60,733 nt of DNA, from the NCBI RefSeq assembly GCF_934754625.1, contig NZ_CAKVIU010000005.1. One strand, given 5' to 3'. How positions within the stretch are numbered: the first letter of the stretch is position 1; each line of letters begins with the position of its first letter. The position numbers and the translations under genes were made by a program. Below, piece after piece: positions 50,313 through 58,973 of this stretch. Under the pieces are notes generated by a model. The model saw only the letters and a list, made by a program, of their open reading frames with translations, had not been told where the DNA came from and did no database searches. Source of the stretch: Catenibacterium sp900764725 (GTDB lineage Bacteria; Bacillota_I; Bacilli_A; Erysipelotrichales; Coprobacillaceae).

Positions 50313-52545
50313 AATTCTTTTCAAACACTGTTTCAACAACTCTCTGTGAAGAATGACCATCTTCCCAGCCACAGAATTTATCATAGAAAGTCACATAACG
50401 TTCTGCATATTTTTCAGTGATTTCATCCATATGCTTGATTGTATCAATGACTTCATCTGTAGTAAATACTAGTGGTCCTGGAAGTTCTTCTTCCATATTA
50501 ATATAGAAGCCTCTTAATACATCACGATATTTATCTAAGTCATATGTATAGAATAACATTGGACGTTTGAGGTTTGCAAAATCAAAGAATACACTTGAGT
50601 AATCAGTAATGAGAATATCACTCATTAAATAGATTTCAGTAATATCATCATACTTACTTAAGTTAAAGGCAAAGCCATCTAAACCAGTTAAGTCAAGAAC
50701 ATCCGCAATATAATAATGTGTTCTTAAGATAATGACATAGTCATCACCTAATTCTTTTCTCATCTGTTCAAGATTAAGTTTTAACTGGAACTTATAAGCA
50801 CCATTACCATAATATTCATCATCTCTCCAAGTAGGAGCATAAAGAATCACTTTCTTATCTAGTGGAATACCTACCTTTTTCTTTAATTCAATGGCGATTT
50901 CTTCTTTGTGAGGATCAGATAGCAAGTCATTTCTAGGATAACCTGTATCTAACATAGTATCTCCTTCATCCTTATACATAAAGCAGCTCTTAAATATTTC
51001 ACTAGAGAATGCATTAGGTGCAATGAGATAATCCCATTCCTGTTTCTGACGATAGAACTGTGCTTTATATGTAGGAGAAGCTGCAGTCACTTCTTCCTGG
51101 TCAAAAGCTAAACGTTTAAGTGGTGTCCCATGCCATGTTTCTAAGAAGACCTGTCCTTCTCTTTTACGATACCATAATGGCTGTCTTGTATTGAATACAA
51201 AGTATTTACATACAGCAAGGTAGTAAGCATATTTACGTGTCATACGTTTAACAACTGTTCCACCATAAGGAAGTTTTGTCTTTGTATCATTAAGTACCCA
51301 GACAAATTCATATTGTCCAGGGAAATTCTTAGCCAAATATTCATAAATATATTTAGGTGAATCTGCATAGCTTGCTCCACGGAATGTTTCAAACATAACA
51401 AGATTCTTCTGAATAGGTTCATTCTTATATTTATGTCTATATAAGTACTTATTCATTTCATTCTTATTCTTAAAGATCTTCTTAGCTTTTACACCTGCTA
51501 GGTGTGCTGCAATAATCTTCTGTGCTTTCTTTAAGTCATGATTCATGCATGCTTTAGAAAGGTTGCGACGATAGAAAGATTTCTTTAATAGTTCAGGTTC
51601 AATATGAGTTAACACTTCTGCCATTGTATCAAAACGTGTTGTTCTCCACTTATCATCTTCACTTCTTCTTACTTTTTTAGCAAAGAAACTAGTAAAGTAG
51701 TTAGCCATCTTTGCATTAATATAGTAATGAATAGATGGATAATCCTTAGAAATCTCTAAACAATAATTATGTGCTTCAATAAATTCATCAAAACGACCAT
51801 CAGGATCCTGAATCTGAGACAAAGCAGGACGATTAATTGGGTCATTATGTTTACGTTTAACTAAAATAGCATCTTCTACAAAAGAGACATCGTTTGTATA
51901 TTTCAATAGTTCCACTACAAAAGGCGCATCTGTATACCAGAAGAATTCTTCTTTAAAAGAAATATGATTTTCTTCAATAAGTGAACGTTTAATAAGAAGG
52001 TTTAAACAAGAAACATTTCTTAATGCATGTCTTGTACGAATAAGAAGGTCAATCTTGAACTGTTCTGGTTCATTGTCATATGCATGTTCTTCTTGTTTTG
52101 TTTCCACTTTTTCAAGACGATCATGATCTTTATCTTTTAAGTTTCTTTCGATATTTGTTTCATCACTCATTGTTTCATAAACCTGTTTCTTGAACCATGA
52201 AACCATTCTTTTACCAGCAACAACTTGATTATTGGATTTTACTGCTTCTTCTATTAAAGCATTTAAACAACCTGGTAATACATAGTCATCACTATCTAAG
52301 AAATAAATATAATCTCCCTTAGCAAGATTAAGACCCATGTTTCTCTTTTTACCAACAGATGCTTCACCTGATTCAATAAGAGTAATAGGTAGATTATATT
52401 TATGGATCTTATCCTTTACATCTTCAATAGCATCTACAACTAGAAGTACTTCATAATCACTCAAATTCTGATCCTTGATACTTTCTAAGCAGTCATATAA
52501 ATAATGTATATAACGATTAAATGGTATGATAATTGATAATTTCAT
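50311..52545 (-). CDS. Fusion: GT2 glycosyltransferase + CDP-glycerol glycerophosphotransferase
   Basis: 744 residues. N-terminal family-2 glycosyltransferase (about 1-250): MKLSIIIPFNRYIHYLYDCL, GKKRNMGLNLAKGDYIYFLDSDD (DxD). C-terminal TagF-like module from about 375: ETWHGTPLKRLAFDQ, YAPTWRDDEYYGNG, LRTHYYIAD, ITDYSSVFFDFA. The fusion suggests one enzyme that adds a sugar and glycerol-phosphate to the same polymer. It lies downstream of tagGH, but the terminator at 52569-52592 separates them partly. Main synthesis enzyme of the cluster, probably for a glycosylated polyglycerol-phosphate. Confidence 0.88.
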   Translation of the reverse strand: MKLSIIIPFNRYIHYLYDCLESIKDQNLSDYEVLLVVDAIEDVKDKIHKYNLPITLIESGEASVGKKRNMGLNLAKGDYIYFLDSDDYVLPGCLNALIEEAVKSNNQVVAGKRMVSWFKKQVYETMSDETNIERNLKDKDHDRLEKVETKQEEHAYDNEPEQFKIDLLIRTRHALRNVSCLNLLIKRSLIEENHISFKEEFFWYTDAPFVVELLKYTNDVSFVEDAILVKRKHNDPINRPALSQIQDPDGRFDEFIEAHNYCLEISKDYPSIHYYINAKMANYFTSFFAKKVRRSEDDKWRTTRFDTMAEVLTHIEPELLKKSFYRRNLSKACMNHDLKKAQKIIAAHLAGVKAKKIFKNKNEMNKYLYRHKYKNEPIQKNLVMFETFRGASYADSPKYIYEYLAKNFPGQYEFVWVLNDTKTKLPYGGTVVKRMTRKYAYYLAVCKYFVFNTRQPLWYRKREGQVFLETWHGTPLKRLAFDQEEVTAASPTYKAQFYRQKQEWDYLIAPNAFSSEIFKSCFMYKDEGDTMLDTGYPRNDLLSDPHKEEIAIELKKKVGIPLDKKVILYAPTWRDDEYYGNGAYKFQLKLNLEQMRKELGDDYVIILRTHYYIADVLDLTGLDGFAFNLSKYDDITEIYLMSDILITDYSSVFFDFANLKRPMLFYTYDLDKYRDVLRGFYINMEEELPGPLVFTTDEVIDTIKHMDEITEKYAERYVTFYDKFCGWEDGHSSQRVVETVFEKN

Positions 52546-52560
52546 AACTTATTTCCTTTC

Positions 52561-52592
52561 TCTATTTAAAAGGGCAGGTTCCCCTGCCCTTT
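52561..52592 (-). terminator. Terminator of tagH
   Basis: Perfect 10-bp stem AAAGGGCAGG/CCTGCCCTTT (52569-52578 with 52583-52592) with a GGAA loop on the minus strand and a short T-run. Confidence 0.8.
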
Positions 52593-52594
52593 GT

Positions 52595-53413
52595 TTATCT
52601 TGTCTTAATAGCAGCAAAGAGCTTATCACCTAGTGTACGATGAGAATTAGGAATTACACGCTTTGCGAATTTCTCATCACGTACTTTCCTTTTCTCTTTT
52701 CCTGATAAATGATTATAATACTCTACATATTCAGCATAATGATCGCATACTTCATCAATATCACCATATTCACGAAGCATACCACCTTCAATCCACATAG
52801 CACTATCACAAAACAATCTGACCTGTCTTAGGTTATGTGAAATAAAGATAATTGTTTTACCTTGTTCTTTTAATTCAGTCATCTTATTGAGACACTTTTC
52901 AGCAAAACCTTTATCACCAACACTTAATGCTTCATCGACAATCATAATATCTGGATCAAGACATAGGTTAATTGAGAAACCAAGTCTTGACTTCATACCT
53001 GATGAATATTTCTTTACAGGCTGATAGAGGAAGTCACCAATTTCTGCGAAATTAATAACACCTTCTTTAATCTCTTCTATACGCTTTTTAGAAAGACCTA
53101 ATAAAGCACCCTTTAATTCAATATTCTCTAGTCCTGTCAACTGTGCATTTAATCCAGTATTAATAGCAATCAAAGCCTGTGTCCCATTTACAATGATTTC
53201 ACCTTCATCAGGATCACAGATACCTGCAAGAATAATGGACATAGTTGATTTACCAGAACCATTTGTGCCTAGGATACCAACAACCTGTCCCTTCTTGATT
53301 TCAAAGTTTAAATCCTTGAGGGCATAGAACTTGACATCGCCTTTTTTCTCTTTAGATCTCAATTCATATATTTTAGAAGCATGACGTGCTTCAATTGCGA
53401 TATTTGAATCCAT
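52595..53413 (-). CDS. tagH: Teichoic acid/polysaccharide ABC exporter, ATPase (TagH-like)
   Basis: 272 residues. Walker A GTNGSGKST, signature YSSGMKSRLGFSI, Walker B IMIVDEALSVGD (the glutamate follows D), H-loop FISHNL. The YSSGM signature is typical of teichoic acid and O-antigen exporters. Shorter than Bacillus TagH (about 527), lacking its C-terminal extension, as in many TagH-like proteins. Gene starts 8 bases after tagG. Carries finished polymer across the membrane with TagG. Confidence 0.9.
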   Translation of the reverse strand: MDSNIAIEARHASKIYELRSKEKKGDVKFYALKDLNFEIKKGQVVGILGTNGSGKSTMSIILAGICDPDEGEIIVNGTQALIAINTGLNAQLTGLENIELKGALLGLSKKRIEEIKEGVINFAEIGDFLYQPVKKYSSGMKSRLGFSINLCLDPDIMIVDEALSVGDKGFAEKCLNKMTELKEQGKTIIFISHNLRQVRLFCDSAMWIEGGMLREYGDIDEVCDHYAEYVEYYNHLSGKEKRKVRDEKFAKRVIPNSHRTLGDKLFAAIKTR

Positions 53414-53421
53414 AACCCCTC

Positions 53422-54225
53422 CTAAATAAAGTCTACAAACTTAGATTTGAATTTATACATAATACAACTTCCAAATACAAATAAGAAAGCAGTAATAACC
53501 CAGAAACAGAAAGCAGAATATTTATAGTACATAATTCCACGATGATAGAAGAAACAGTCACGATAACCCTGAACAATATAATAAATAGGATTAGATAACA
53601 TGATTCTCTGTAGAATAGATGGAAGGCTCTTTACATTCCATAAGATTGGAGTCATGTATAATAATAAACGCATAATTGCAAGAACGAGTTTTCTTGTATC
53701 ACGTGCAAGCATATTTAATACAGATGTTGTCATTGATAAAGAAATAGAGAAGACAACACCACAGAAACAATAATAAATAAGTCCTACCCAATGTAATGAT
53801 GGATAATAGCCAGCAAAACAGAATAATATTGTCAATATACACATCAAGCAGAAGTGATCAAATAGTTTAGCAAGTACCACTGTTGCTGGTAGGACACTGA
53901 CTGGGAATTTCATCTTAGTAATAATATTTATTTTAGAGAAGATAGCATTACATCCTGCAGTAATACATGGAGAAATAAAGAACCATACAACCATACCTCC
54001 AAGCATCCACCAGATGTATTCAATACCATCTACTGACTTACGATTTAATACTAATCCAAATACAAACCAATATGTTAATACCTGAATAATTGGATTCGCA
54101 AAGTTCCAGAATAAACCTAACTTTGAATCACGCATGTCAGCTAGTACTTCATATTTCGAAATAGAATAAATACGAAATAAGTTCTCGCTGTTTTCTTTGA
54201 TTACATATTTTACAGCTTCTAACAC
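53422..54225 (-). CDS. tagG: Teichoic acid/polysaccharide ABC exporter, permease (TagG-like)
   Basis: 267 residues, six transmembrane segments of the ABC-2 type; YEVLADMRDSKLGLFWNFANPIIQVLTYWFVFG near 26-58 is the amphipathic interface helix and first membrane span. GTG start with GGAGG upstream. Forms the exporter with the next gene. Upstream (54226-54320) is AT-rich and contains a TATAAT at about 54263-54268 but no convincing -35. Confidence 0.9.
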   Translation of the reverse strand: MLEAVKYVIKENSENLFRIYSISKYEVLADMRDSKLGLFWNFANPIIQVLTYWFVFGLVLNRKSVDGIEYIWWMLGGMVVWFFISPCITAGCNAIFSKINIITKMKFPVSVLPATVVLAKLFDHFCLMCILTILFCFAGYYPSLHWVGLIYYCFCGVVFSISLSMTTSVLNMLARDTRKLVLAIMRLLLYMTPILWNVKSLPSILQRIMLSNPIYYIVQGYRDCFFYHRGIMYYKYSAFCFWVITAFLFVFGSCIMYKFKSKFVDFI

Positions 54226-54320
54226 GTTGGATCCTCCTTAATAATCTATCTTAATATATATACAGCATTATACTTCAAAAAGCAATATTAGCCTTTTTTA
54301 TTATACTTTATTTATACGTA

Positions 54321-54345
54321 AAAAAAAAGGAGGGATATACCCTCC
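54321..54345 (-). terminator. Terminator of pyrF-pyrE
   Basis: GGAGGG-N5-CCCTCC stem (54329-54334 with 54340-54345), then TTTTTTTT on the minus strand. Confidence 0.92.
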
Positions 54346-54353
54346 AAGACCAA

Positions 54354-54992
54354 TTATTTAGTCATCCAGCTTTCGTCATGTGGATCAACTTTCCATGCTT
54401 TTAACTTTTCTAATGCTTCTTCTTTAATGTAGTTATGTTCTACAGCAACAGGAAGAAGAGCATCATAGTTAGATAAAGTTACGAAATGACAGTTCTTATC
54501 TTCGAAGTTCTTGATAGAATCCTTTAAGCCATAAGTGAAGATAGCAACTAATCCTAATACTTCACATCCTGCTTCTCTTAATACATCTACTACTTCTAAA
54601 GAAGATCCTCCAGTAGAAATTAAATCTTCTACGACTACAACCTTCATACCTTCTCTTACAGCACCTTCAATACGGTTCTGACGACCATGAGACTTATTTG
54701 AACCACGTACATATCCCATTGGTTTATTTAAGATATCAGCAACTAATGCAGCATGTGCAATACCTGCAGTTGAAGTACCCATCAATACTTCACAATCAGG
54801 ATAGTTTTCCTGTACTAATTCAGCTAAACCTTTTTCGATATCATTTCTTACTTCTGGATAAGATAATGTTAATCTATTATCACAATAGATTGGTGATTTA
54901 ATACCTGAAGCCCAAGTAAAAGGTTCATCAGGGCTTAAAAATACAGCCTTAATACTTAATAAATCTTTCGCAATTAATTCTTCTCTACTCAT
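54354..54992 (-). CDS. pyrE: Orotate phosphoribosyltransferase
   Basis: 212 residues. PRPP loop VVVVEDLISTGGSSLEV near 113-129, early FTWASGIKSPIYCDNR, and MGTSTAGIAHAALVAD. Converts orotate and PRPP to OMP, the step before PyrF. Starts 2 bases after the pyrF stop; AAGGAG serves as ribosome site inside pyrF. The remainder of the pyrimidine pathway is not in the window. Confidence 0.96.
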   Translation of the reverse strand: MSREELIAKDLLSIKAVFLSPDEPFTWASGIKSPIYCDNRLTLSYPEVRNDIEKGLAELVQENYPDCEVLMGTSTAGIAHAALVADILNKPMGYVRGSNKSHGRQNRIEGAVREGMKVVVVEDLISTGGSSLEVVDVLREAGCEVLGLVAIFTYGLKDSIKNFEDKNCHFVTLSNYDALLPVAVEHNYIKEEALEKLKAWKVDPHDESWMTK

Positions 54993-54994
54993 TA

Positions 54995-55699
54995 TTATTC
55001 TCCTTGAAATTGATTAAATACTTCTTTATAAGCAGCTACTGGATCAGCAGCCTTAGTAATTGTACGACCTACTACGATATAGCTAGAAGTCATATCTTTA
55101 GCCATAGCTGGTGTAGTGACACGTTTCTGGTCATCTTTAGCATCACTTGCTAGTCTGATACCTGGAGTCACTGTTAAGAAATCTTCTCCTACTGCATCAT
55201 GAATACCTTTAGATTCTAATGGTGAACATACAACACCATCAAGTCCTGCTTCTTTTGCATTCTTAGCCCATCTAATCGCAACATCCTGAATAGGTTCATG
55301 AATACCTAATTCATCATCTAATACTTCCTGACTTAAAGAAGTAAGACATGTAACTGCGATACATAAAGGACGATCTTTACCCTTTTCTTCTTCTAAGCCT
55401 TCAATTGCAGCCTGCATCATAGCTTTAGAACCTGATGCATGAACATTAACGATATCAACATCTAAACGTGCTAAGTTCTTCATAGCCATCTTTACTGTAT
55501 GAGGAATATCATGTAACTTCAAGTCTAAGAAGATTGAATGTCCTCTTTCTTTGATAGCCTGAATGATTGCAGGTCCTTCTCCATAGAAGAGTTCCATACC
55601 TACTTTCACAAAGAGCGGTTCATCAAATTTATCTAGGAATTCAAGAACATCAGCTTTGTTTTTGAAATCGAGTGCAATAATTACTCTGCTTTTAGTCAT
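54995..55699 (-). CDS. pyrF: Orotidine 5'-phosphate decarboxylase
   Basis: 234 residues. ALDFKNKADVLEFL, the catalytic FLDLKLHDIPHTVK (D-K-x-x-D) and the phosphate-binding TPGIRLA and VVGRTIT motifs. Makes UMP. First in the pyrF-pyrE pair; GGAGG precedes the ATG. The upstream leader is short (about 35 bases), too short for a PyrR attenuator. Confidence 0.96.
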   Translation of the reverse strand: MTKSRVIIALDFKNKADVLEFLDKFDEPLFVKVGMELFYGEGPAIIQAIKERGHSIFLDLKLHDIPHTVKMAMKNLARLDVDIVNVHASGSKAMMQAAIEGLEEEKGKDRPLCIAVTCLTSLSQEVLDDELGIHEPIQDVAIRWAKNAKEAGLDGVVCSPLESKGIHDAVGEDFLTVTPGIRLASDAKDDQKRVTTPAMAKDMTSSYIVVGRTITKAADPVAAYKEVFNQFQGE

Positions 55700-55732
55700 A
55701 AACTACCCTCCAAATTTTTATATTCTCTATGA

Positions 55733-55741
55733 AGTATATCA
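55733..55741 (-). promoter_or_regulatory. Extended -10 promoter of pyrF-pyrE
   Basis: TG-A-TATACT on the minus strand at about 55733-55741 matches an extended -10; no good -35 is visible upstream. Confidence 0.45.
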
Positions 55742-55821
55742 TAAAACATATAAACCTGGGAGACTTTTGAAAATATTATTCTAAAACTTCTAAAAACTTA
55801 GTAGATGTTTTGGTGAATATA

Positions 55822-55850
55822 TTGTAATAACCATATAAAAATGATATAAA
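55822..55850 (+). promoter_or_regulatory. Promoter of the MurJ-like gene
   Basis: TTGTAA (55822-55827), 17-base spacer ending TGA, TATAAA (55845-55850), plus strand; also an extended -10. Confidence 0.65.
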
Positions 55851-55885
55851 TTAAAAATGAAAGATTTTTATAAGGAGTGAATATT

Positions 55886-57505
55886 TTGAACAAATCTAAA
55901 TCGATTGTTAAGCAGGCTTCTATCCTTGCACTCGCTGGTATACTTGTACGTATTATTGGTGTTTTATATAGAAGTCCATTAACCGCTTTAATTGGTGATG
56001 AAGGGAATGGCTATTACTCTACAGCATATAACATCTATGCGATGGTATTACTTATTTCTTCTTACAGTATTCCTACAGCTATTTCTAAGCTGATCAGTGA
56101 GAAGCTTGCTCTTCGTCAATATAATAATGCCCGTAAGATTTTTAAATGTGCACTTATCTATATTGTTGTTGTAGGTGGATCTGCTGCTTTACTTACATTT
56201 ATCTTAGCCCCTTGGATTGTAACTGAGAATGCAGTATTCGCATTAAGAATTCTATGTCCTACTATTTTCTTATCTGGTTTAGTAGGTGTATTAAGAGGTT
56301 ATTTTCAGGCTTATTCGACAACTGTTTATACATCTGTTTCACAGATTATTGAACAGATTTTAAATGCAGTTGTTTCTGTTGGCGCTGCTTATTTATTTAT
56401 TCAGCCATATGCAAATAATCATACATTACTCGCAAGCCGTGGAGCTGGAGGAAGTGCCTTAGGTACTGGATTTGGTGTTCTTGTTGCTCTTATCTATATG
56501 GTATGTGTTTACTTAAGAAAAGGTAGACATATGATTGATGAAACAGACGCAGATCCTCGTGTACAATCAGGAAAAGCCATTTTCCGTTCTATTTTAAATA
56601 TTGTTACACCAATTATTATTTCTACATGTATCTATAACTTAGTATCTACTATCGATATGTTTATCTTCTATGGTATTATGCAAGCGCGTGGTGTAGCACT
56701 GATAGAGGTTGTTAAACTGTATGGTGTTTATGCAGGTAAATATGTTGTTTTAATGAATGTCCCTGTGGCTCTTGCAAGTGCTATGAGTACAGCGACTATT
56801 CCTGCTATTTCTAGTTCATATGCATTAAGAGATTTAAAAGAAGTACGTGCAAATATCAAAAATAGCACTTTTATCACAATGCTTATTTTAATTCCTGCTG
56901 CTGTAGGTATGGGTGTTCTTGCTTATCCAGTAATGGGATTAATATTCCCACAGCCTAAAACTTTAAAAATCGCATCTACCGCATTGACTCTTGGTGCACC
57001 TGCGATTGTACTTTATGGATTATCTACTTTATCTAACGGGATTTTACAAGCTATTGGTGCTGTAAAAGTTCCTTTAAGAAATGCCGCTAAAGCGTTAGTT
57101 GTACATGTTGTACTTTTAGTATTGATGCTTGTATTAGTACCTTCTCAATTCTTAGATGTAGGTATTTATTTACTTGTTATTGGAACTACGCTTTATGCTT
57201 TACAGATGTGTGTAAGTAACCAATATGCACTTAATAGATTAGTAGGCTATCATGTTAATTTTAAGACAGCTATATTATTACCACTTGCTGCATCAATATT
57301 AATGGGTGCATGTGCTTATGGTTCTTATTATCTACTTTTCAAGGTATTCCATCGTGTCTTTATTCCGCTTATTCTCGCAATAATGGTGGGTGTGGTTGTT
57401 TATTTCTTCAGTATTCTATTTATCTTCAAGGATCATTTAGAAATGTTGAGTGGTGTACCTTATGTAGATAAGATTATTCGTAAACTATTCAAAAACAAAG
57501 CATAA
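55886..57505 (+). CDS. MurJ/SpoVB-family lipid flippase (YtgP-like)
   Basis: 539 residues from a TTG at 55886, eight bases after AAGGAG; a GTG at 55877 overlaps that ribosome site. About 14 transmembrane helices of the MOP superfamily. Landmarks include LAGILVRIIGVLYRSPLTALIGDEGNGYY, GVLRGYFQA and SRGAGGSALGTG. Such proteins flip lipid II or polymer precursors outward; YtgP is the Gram-positive lipid II flippase. One of the few plus-strand genes, ending in a terminator shared with convergent acpP. Whether it serves peptidoglycan or the teichoic cluster is not decidable. Confidence 0.88.
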   Translation: MNKSKSIVKQASILALAGILVRIIGVLYRSPLTALIGDEGNGYYSTAYNIYAMVLLISSYSIPTAISKLISEKLALRQYNNARKIFKCALIYIVVVGGSAALLTFILAPWIVTENAVFALRILCPTIFLSGLVGVLRGYFQAYSTTVYTSVSQIIEQILNAVVSVGAAYLFIQPYANNHTLLASRGAGGSALGTGFGVLVALIYMVCVYLRKGRHMIDETDADPRVQSGKAIFRSILNIVTPIIISTCIYNLVSTIDMFIFYGIMQARGVALIEVVKLYGVYAGKYVVLMNVPVALASAMSTATIPAISSSYALRDLKEVRANIKNSTFITMLILIPAAVGMGVLAYPVMGLIFPQPKTLKIASTALTLGAPAIVLYGLSTLSNGILQAIGAVKVPLRNAAKALVVHVVLLVLMLVLVPSQFLDVGIYLLVIGTTLYALQMCVSNQYALNRLVGYHVNFKTAILLPLAASILMGACAYGSYYLLFKVFHRVFIPLILAIMVGVVVYFFSILFIFKDHLEMLSGVPYVDKIIRKLFKNKA

Positions 57506-57506
57506 G

Positions 57507-57540
57507 AAAATCCAGACATTAATTAGTCTGGATTTTTCTT
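57507..57540. terminator. Bidirectional terminator between murJ-like gene and acpP
   Basis: 11-bp stem AAAATCCAGAC/GTCTGGATTTT (57507-57517 with 57526-57536) with A-run and T-run on opposite sides, between convergent genes. Confidence 0.9.
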
Positions 57541-57763
57541 ATGCCTTCTTTTTATCGATTAAATCACATACATCTTTCATTGTATGAATGGACATTAATT
57601 CTTCATCAGAGAATTCAATTCCTAATTCTTCTTCTAAGTCCATAATTAAATCTACTACATCAAGAGAATCAATACCTAAATCTCTTAGGTTAGAATCTAA
57701 TGTAAGTTCCTGACCTTTTAATTTACTGCTTAAAGCTTCTTTAATTTTATCGAAATAATTCAT
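57539..57763 (-). CDS. acpP: Acyl carrier protein
   Basis: 74 residues from the ATG at 57763 (MNYFDKIKEALSSKL), preceded by GAGGTG. The phosphopantetheine serine is S33 in LGIDSLDVVDLIMDLEEELG. Carries acyl chains in fatty-acid synthesis, and possibly other acyl transfer. Not beside fab genes here; upstream is an unassigned 125-residue gene. An earlier in-frame ATG at 57808 would add an unlikely 15-residue leader. Confidence 0.93.
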   Translation of the reverse strand: MNYFDKIKEALSSKLKGQELTLDSNLRDLGIDSLDVVDLIMDLEEELGIEFSDEELMSIHTMKDVCDLIDKKKA

Positions 57764-57808
57764 GTTGTTCACCTCACAACTCCAATTATAACGCAATTTT
57801 CTCCACAA

Positions 57809-58186
57809 TTACAATATACTTGTCACATAATCAAAAAATGCATTAATAGCTGCTTCTTGTCGACGATAATAGGTAGCTCGTGTATAGTATGTCTTCCACC
57901 AGTGTTTATGCTCATAAAAATAATCTTCTAGTATAATATGATAATACTCATCACCAATAATAGATTGAGACTTTTCAATAAAGATAATACGTTTAGTGAG
58001 TTCCTGTTTCAATTGTATTCTATGAAGTAAATAATCTTCTTTAGAAGATGTAGAAGTTTGATAGTAATCCTCGTAGTTAATAGATGGATATAAGTTAGCG
58101 TGGTTTAATGAGTTAAGTATATTTTTATCTTTCTCATATTGTTTAAGTAATAGTCTAATGATTCTGATTTTCTCTTTCTTGTTCAT
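57809..58186 (-). CDS. Unassigned 125-residue protein with a sigma-4-like C-terminus
   Basis: I do not recognise the family with confidence. It is helical, rich in Tyr, Lys and Ile. The last 35 residues (HWWKTYYTRATYYRRQEAAINAFFDYV) resemble the recognition-helix end of ArpU or sigma-region-4-like proteins (S/T-xxYYR-x-x-x-x-A), so a DNA-binding role is possible. The ribosome site GGAGGTG lies in the 3' arm of a hairpin (58191-58233) following the phosphatase gene. No cysteine, signal peptide or membrane segment. Between a tyrosine phosphatase and acpP. Confidence 0.6.
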   Translation of the reverse strand: MNKKEKIRIIRLLLKQYEKDKNILNSLNHANLYPSINYEDYYQTSTSSKEDYLLHRIQLKQELTKRIIFIEKSQSIIGDEYYHIILEDYFYEHKHWWKTYYTRATYYRRQEAAINAFFDYVTSIL

Positions 58187-58190
58187 AATA

Positions 58191-58233
58191 AAAACACCTC
58201 CTATAGGTATATACCCTATAAAAAGTGTTTTTT
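58191..58233 (-). promoter_or_regulatory. Hairpin holding the ribosome site of the 125-residue gene
   Basis: Outer arms AAAAACAC and GTGTTTTT (58191-58198 with 58226-58233) and an inner TATAGG/CCTATA stem (58203-58208 with 58216-58221). On the minus strand the 3' arm is followed by ATTATG, and it contains GGAGGTG, the ribosome site. It can serve as a terminator for the phosphatase gene or as a translation switch. Confidence 0.6.
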
Positions 58234-58236
58234 CTT

Positions 58237-58971
58237 CTAAATAATGAAAGATTGTTTAATATCTTCGATATCTTCTTCTGACATACCAATATGATATAAA
58301 TAAGCTTTGGCACTGCCATAGTGTTCTCTTAGATAGTCTAAGAAGATCATCATATAACGTGGTGATGATGTAAGGAAGTTTTCTGTATCTTCATCCATTA
58401 TTTCTTTGAGTGCTTCAATGATTTCATGGTTATTGGCATAGGATTCACTATAATCCTTAACGATATCATGATCATGACATCCTGCAAGTTCTAGTAATAA
58501 TGCTGAAATGATACCTGTACGGTCTTTACCAGCACTACAATGGAATAAAACACCTTCATAAAGATGATCCTTAAAAACATCAAAGACTGCTTTGATCTGT
58601 TTCTGATGTGCTTCTAACATATAAATATAAACACCACCAAGGTCTTTATATTCTTTTACTTCACTAGGTACGACCTTAACGACTGCATCATCCATTAAAT
58701 TGATTTCAATGTTTTCTACATCACGATAGTCTTTAAATGATGATGGCTGTGCTTCTTTTTCAAAATCAGAACGTAAATCAATAGTCACACGTACACCATA
58801 ATCATAAAGCTTTTCTAGATCTCCTTCAGTCGCATTAGCGGGTGAAGAAGCACGGATATAGTGATGGCTTTTTGTATAATAACCTTCCTGTGTTTCATAT
58901 CCACCTAGATCTCTTGTATTTGTCATCTTATCTAAAGCGATTAAACGCTCTTCACTTGTCATATATTGCAT
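58237..58971 (-). CDS. Tyrosine-protein phosphatase (IphP/Y-phosphatase-3 type)
   Basis: 244 residues. P-loop HCSAGKDRTGIISALLL with C145 and R151 near 144-152 (CxxGxxR), and the N-terminal family start NTRDLGGYETQEG (substrate entry) and RASSPANATE. General acid D probably in SDFEKEA or nearby. Such secreted or cytoplasmic dual-specificity phosphatases act on phosphotyrosine or phospholipids. No signal peptide, so cytoplasmic. Starts 2 bases after the radical SAM stop; pdxK-rSAM-phosphatase form one operon. Substrate unknown. Confidence 0.86.
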   Translation of the reverse strand: MQYMTSEERLIALDKMTNTRDLGGYETQEGYYTKSHHYIRASSPANATEGDLEKLYDYGVRVTIDLRSDFEKEAQPSSFKDYRDVENIEINLMDDAVVKVVPSEVKEYKDLGGVYIYMLEAHQKQIKAVFDVFKDHLYEGVLFHCSAGKDRTGIISALLLELAGCHDHDIVKDYSESYANNHEIIEALKEIMDEDTENFLTSSPRYMMIFLDYLREHYGSAKAYLYHIGMSEEDIEDIKQSFII

Positions 58972-58973
58972 AT

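Noticed and set aside
55700..55740. PyrR or other attenuator before pyrF
   Set aside because: The leader between the -10 and the ATG is only about 35 bases and has no antiterminator/terminator pair.
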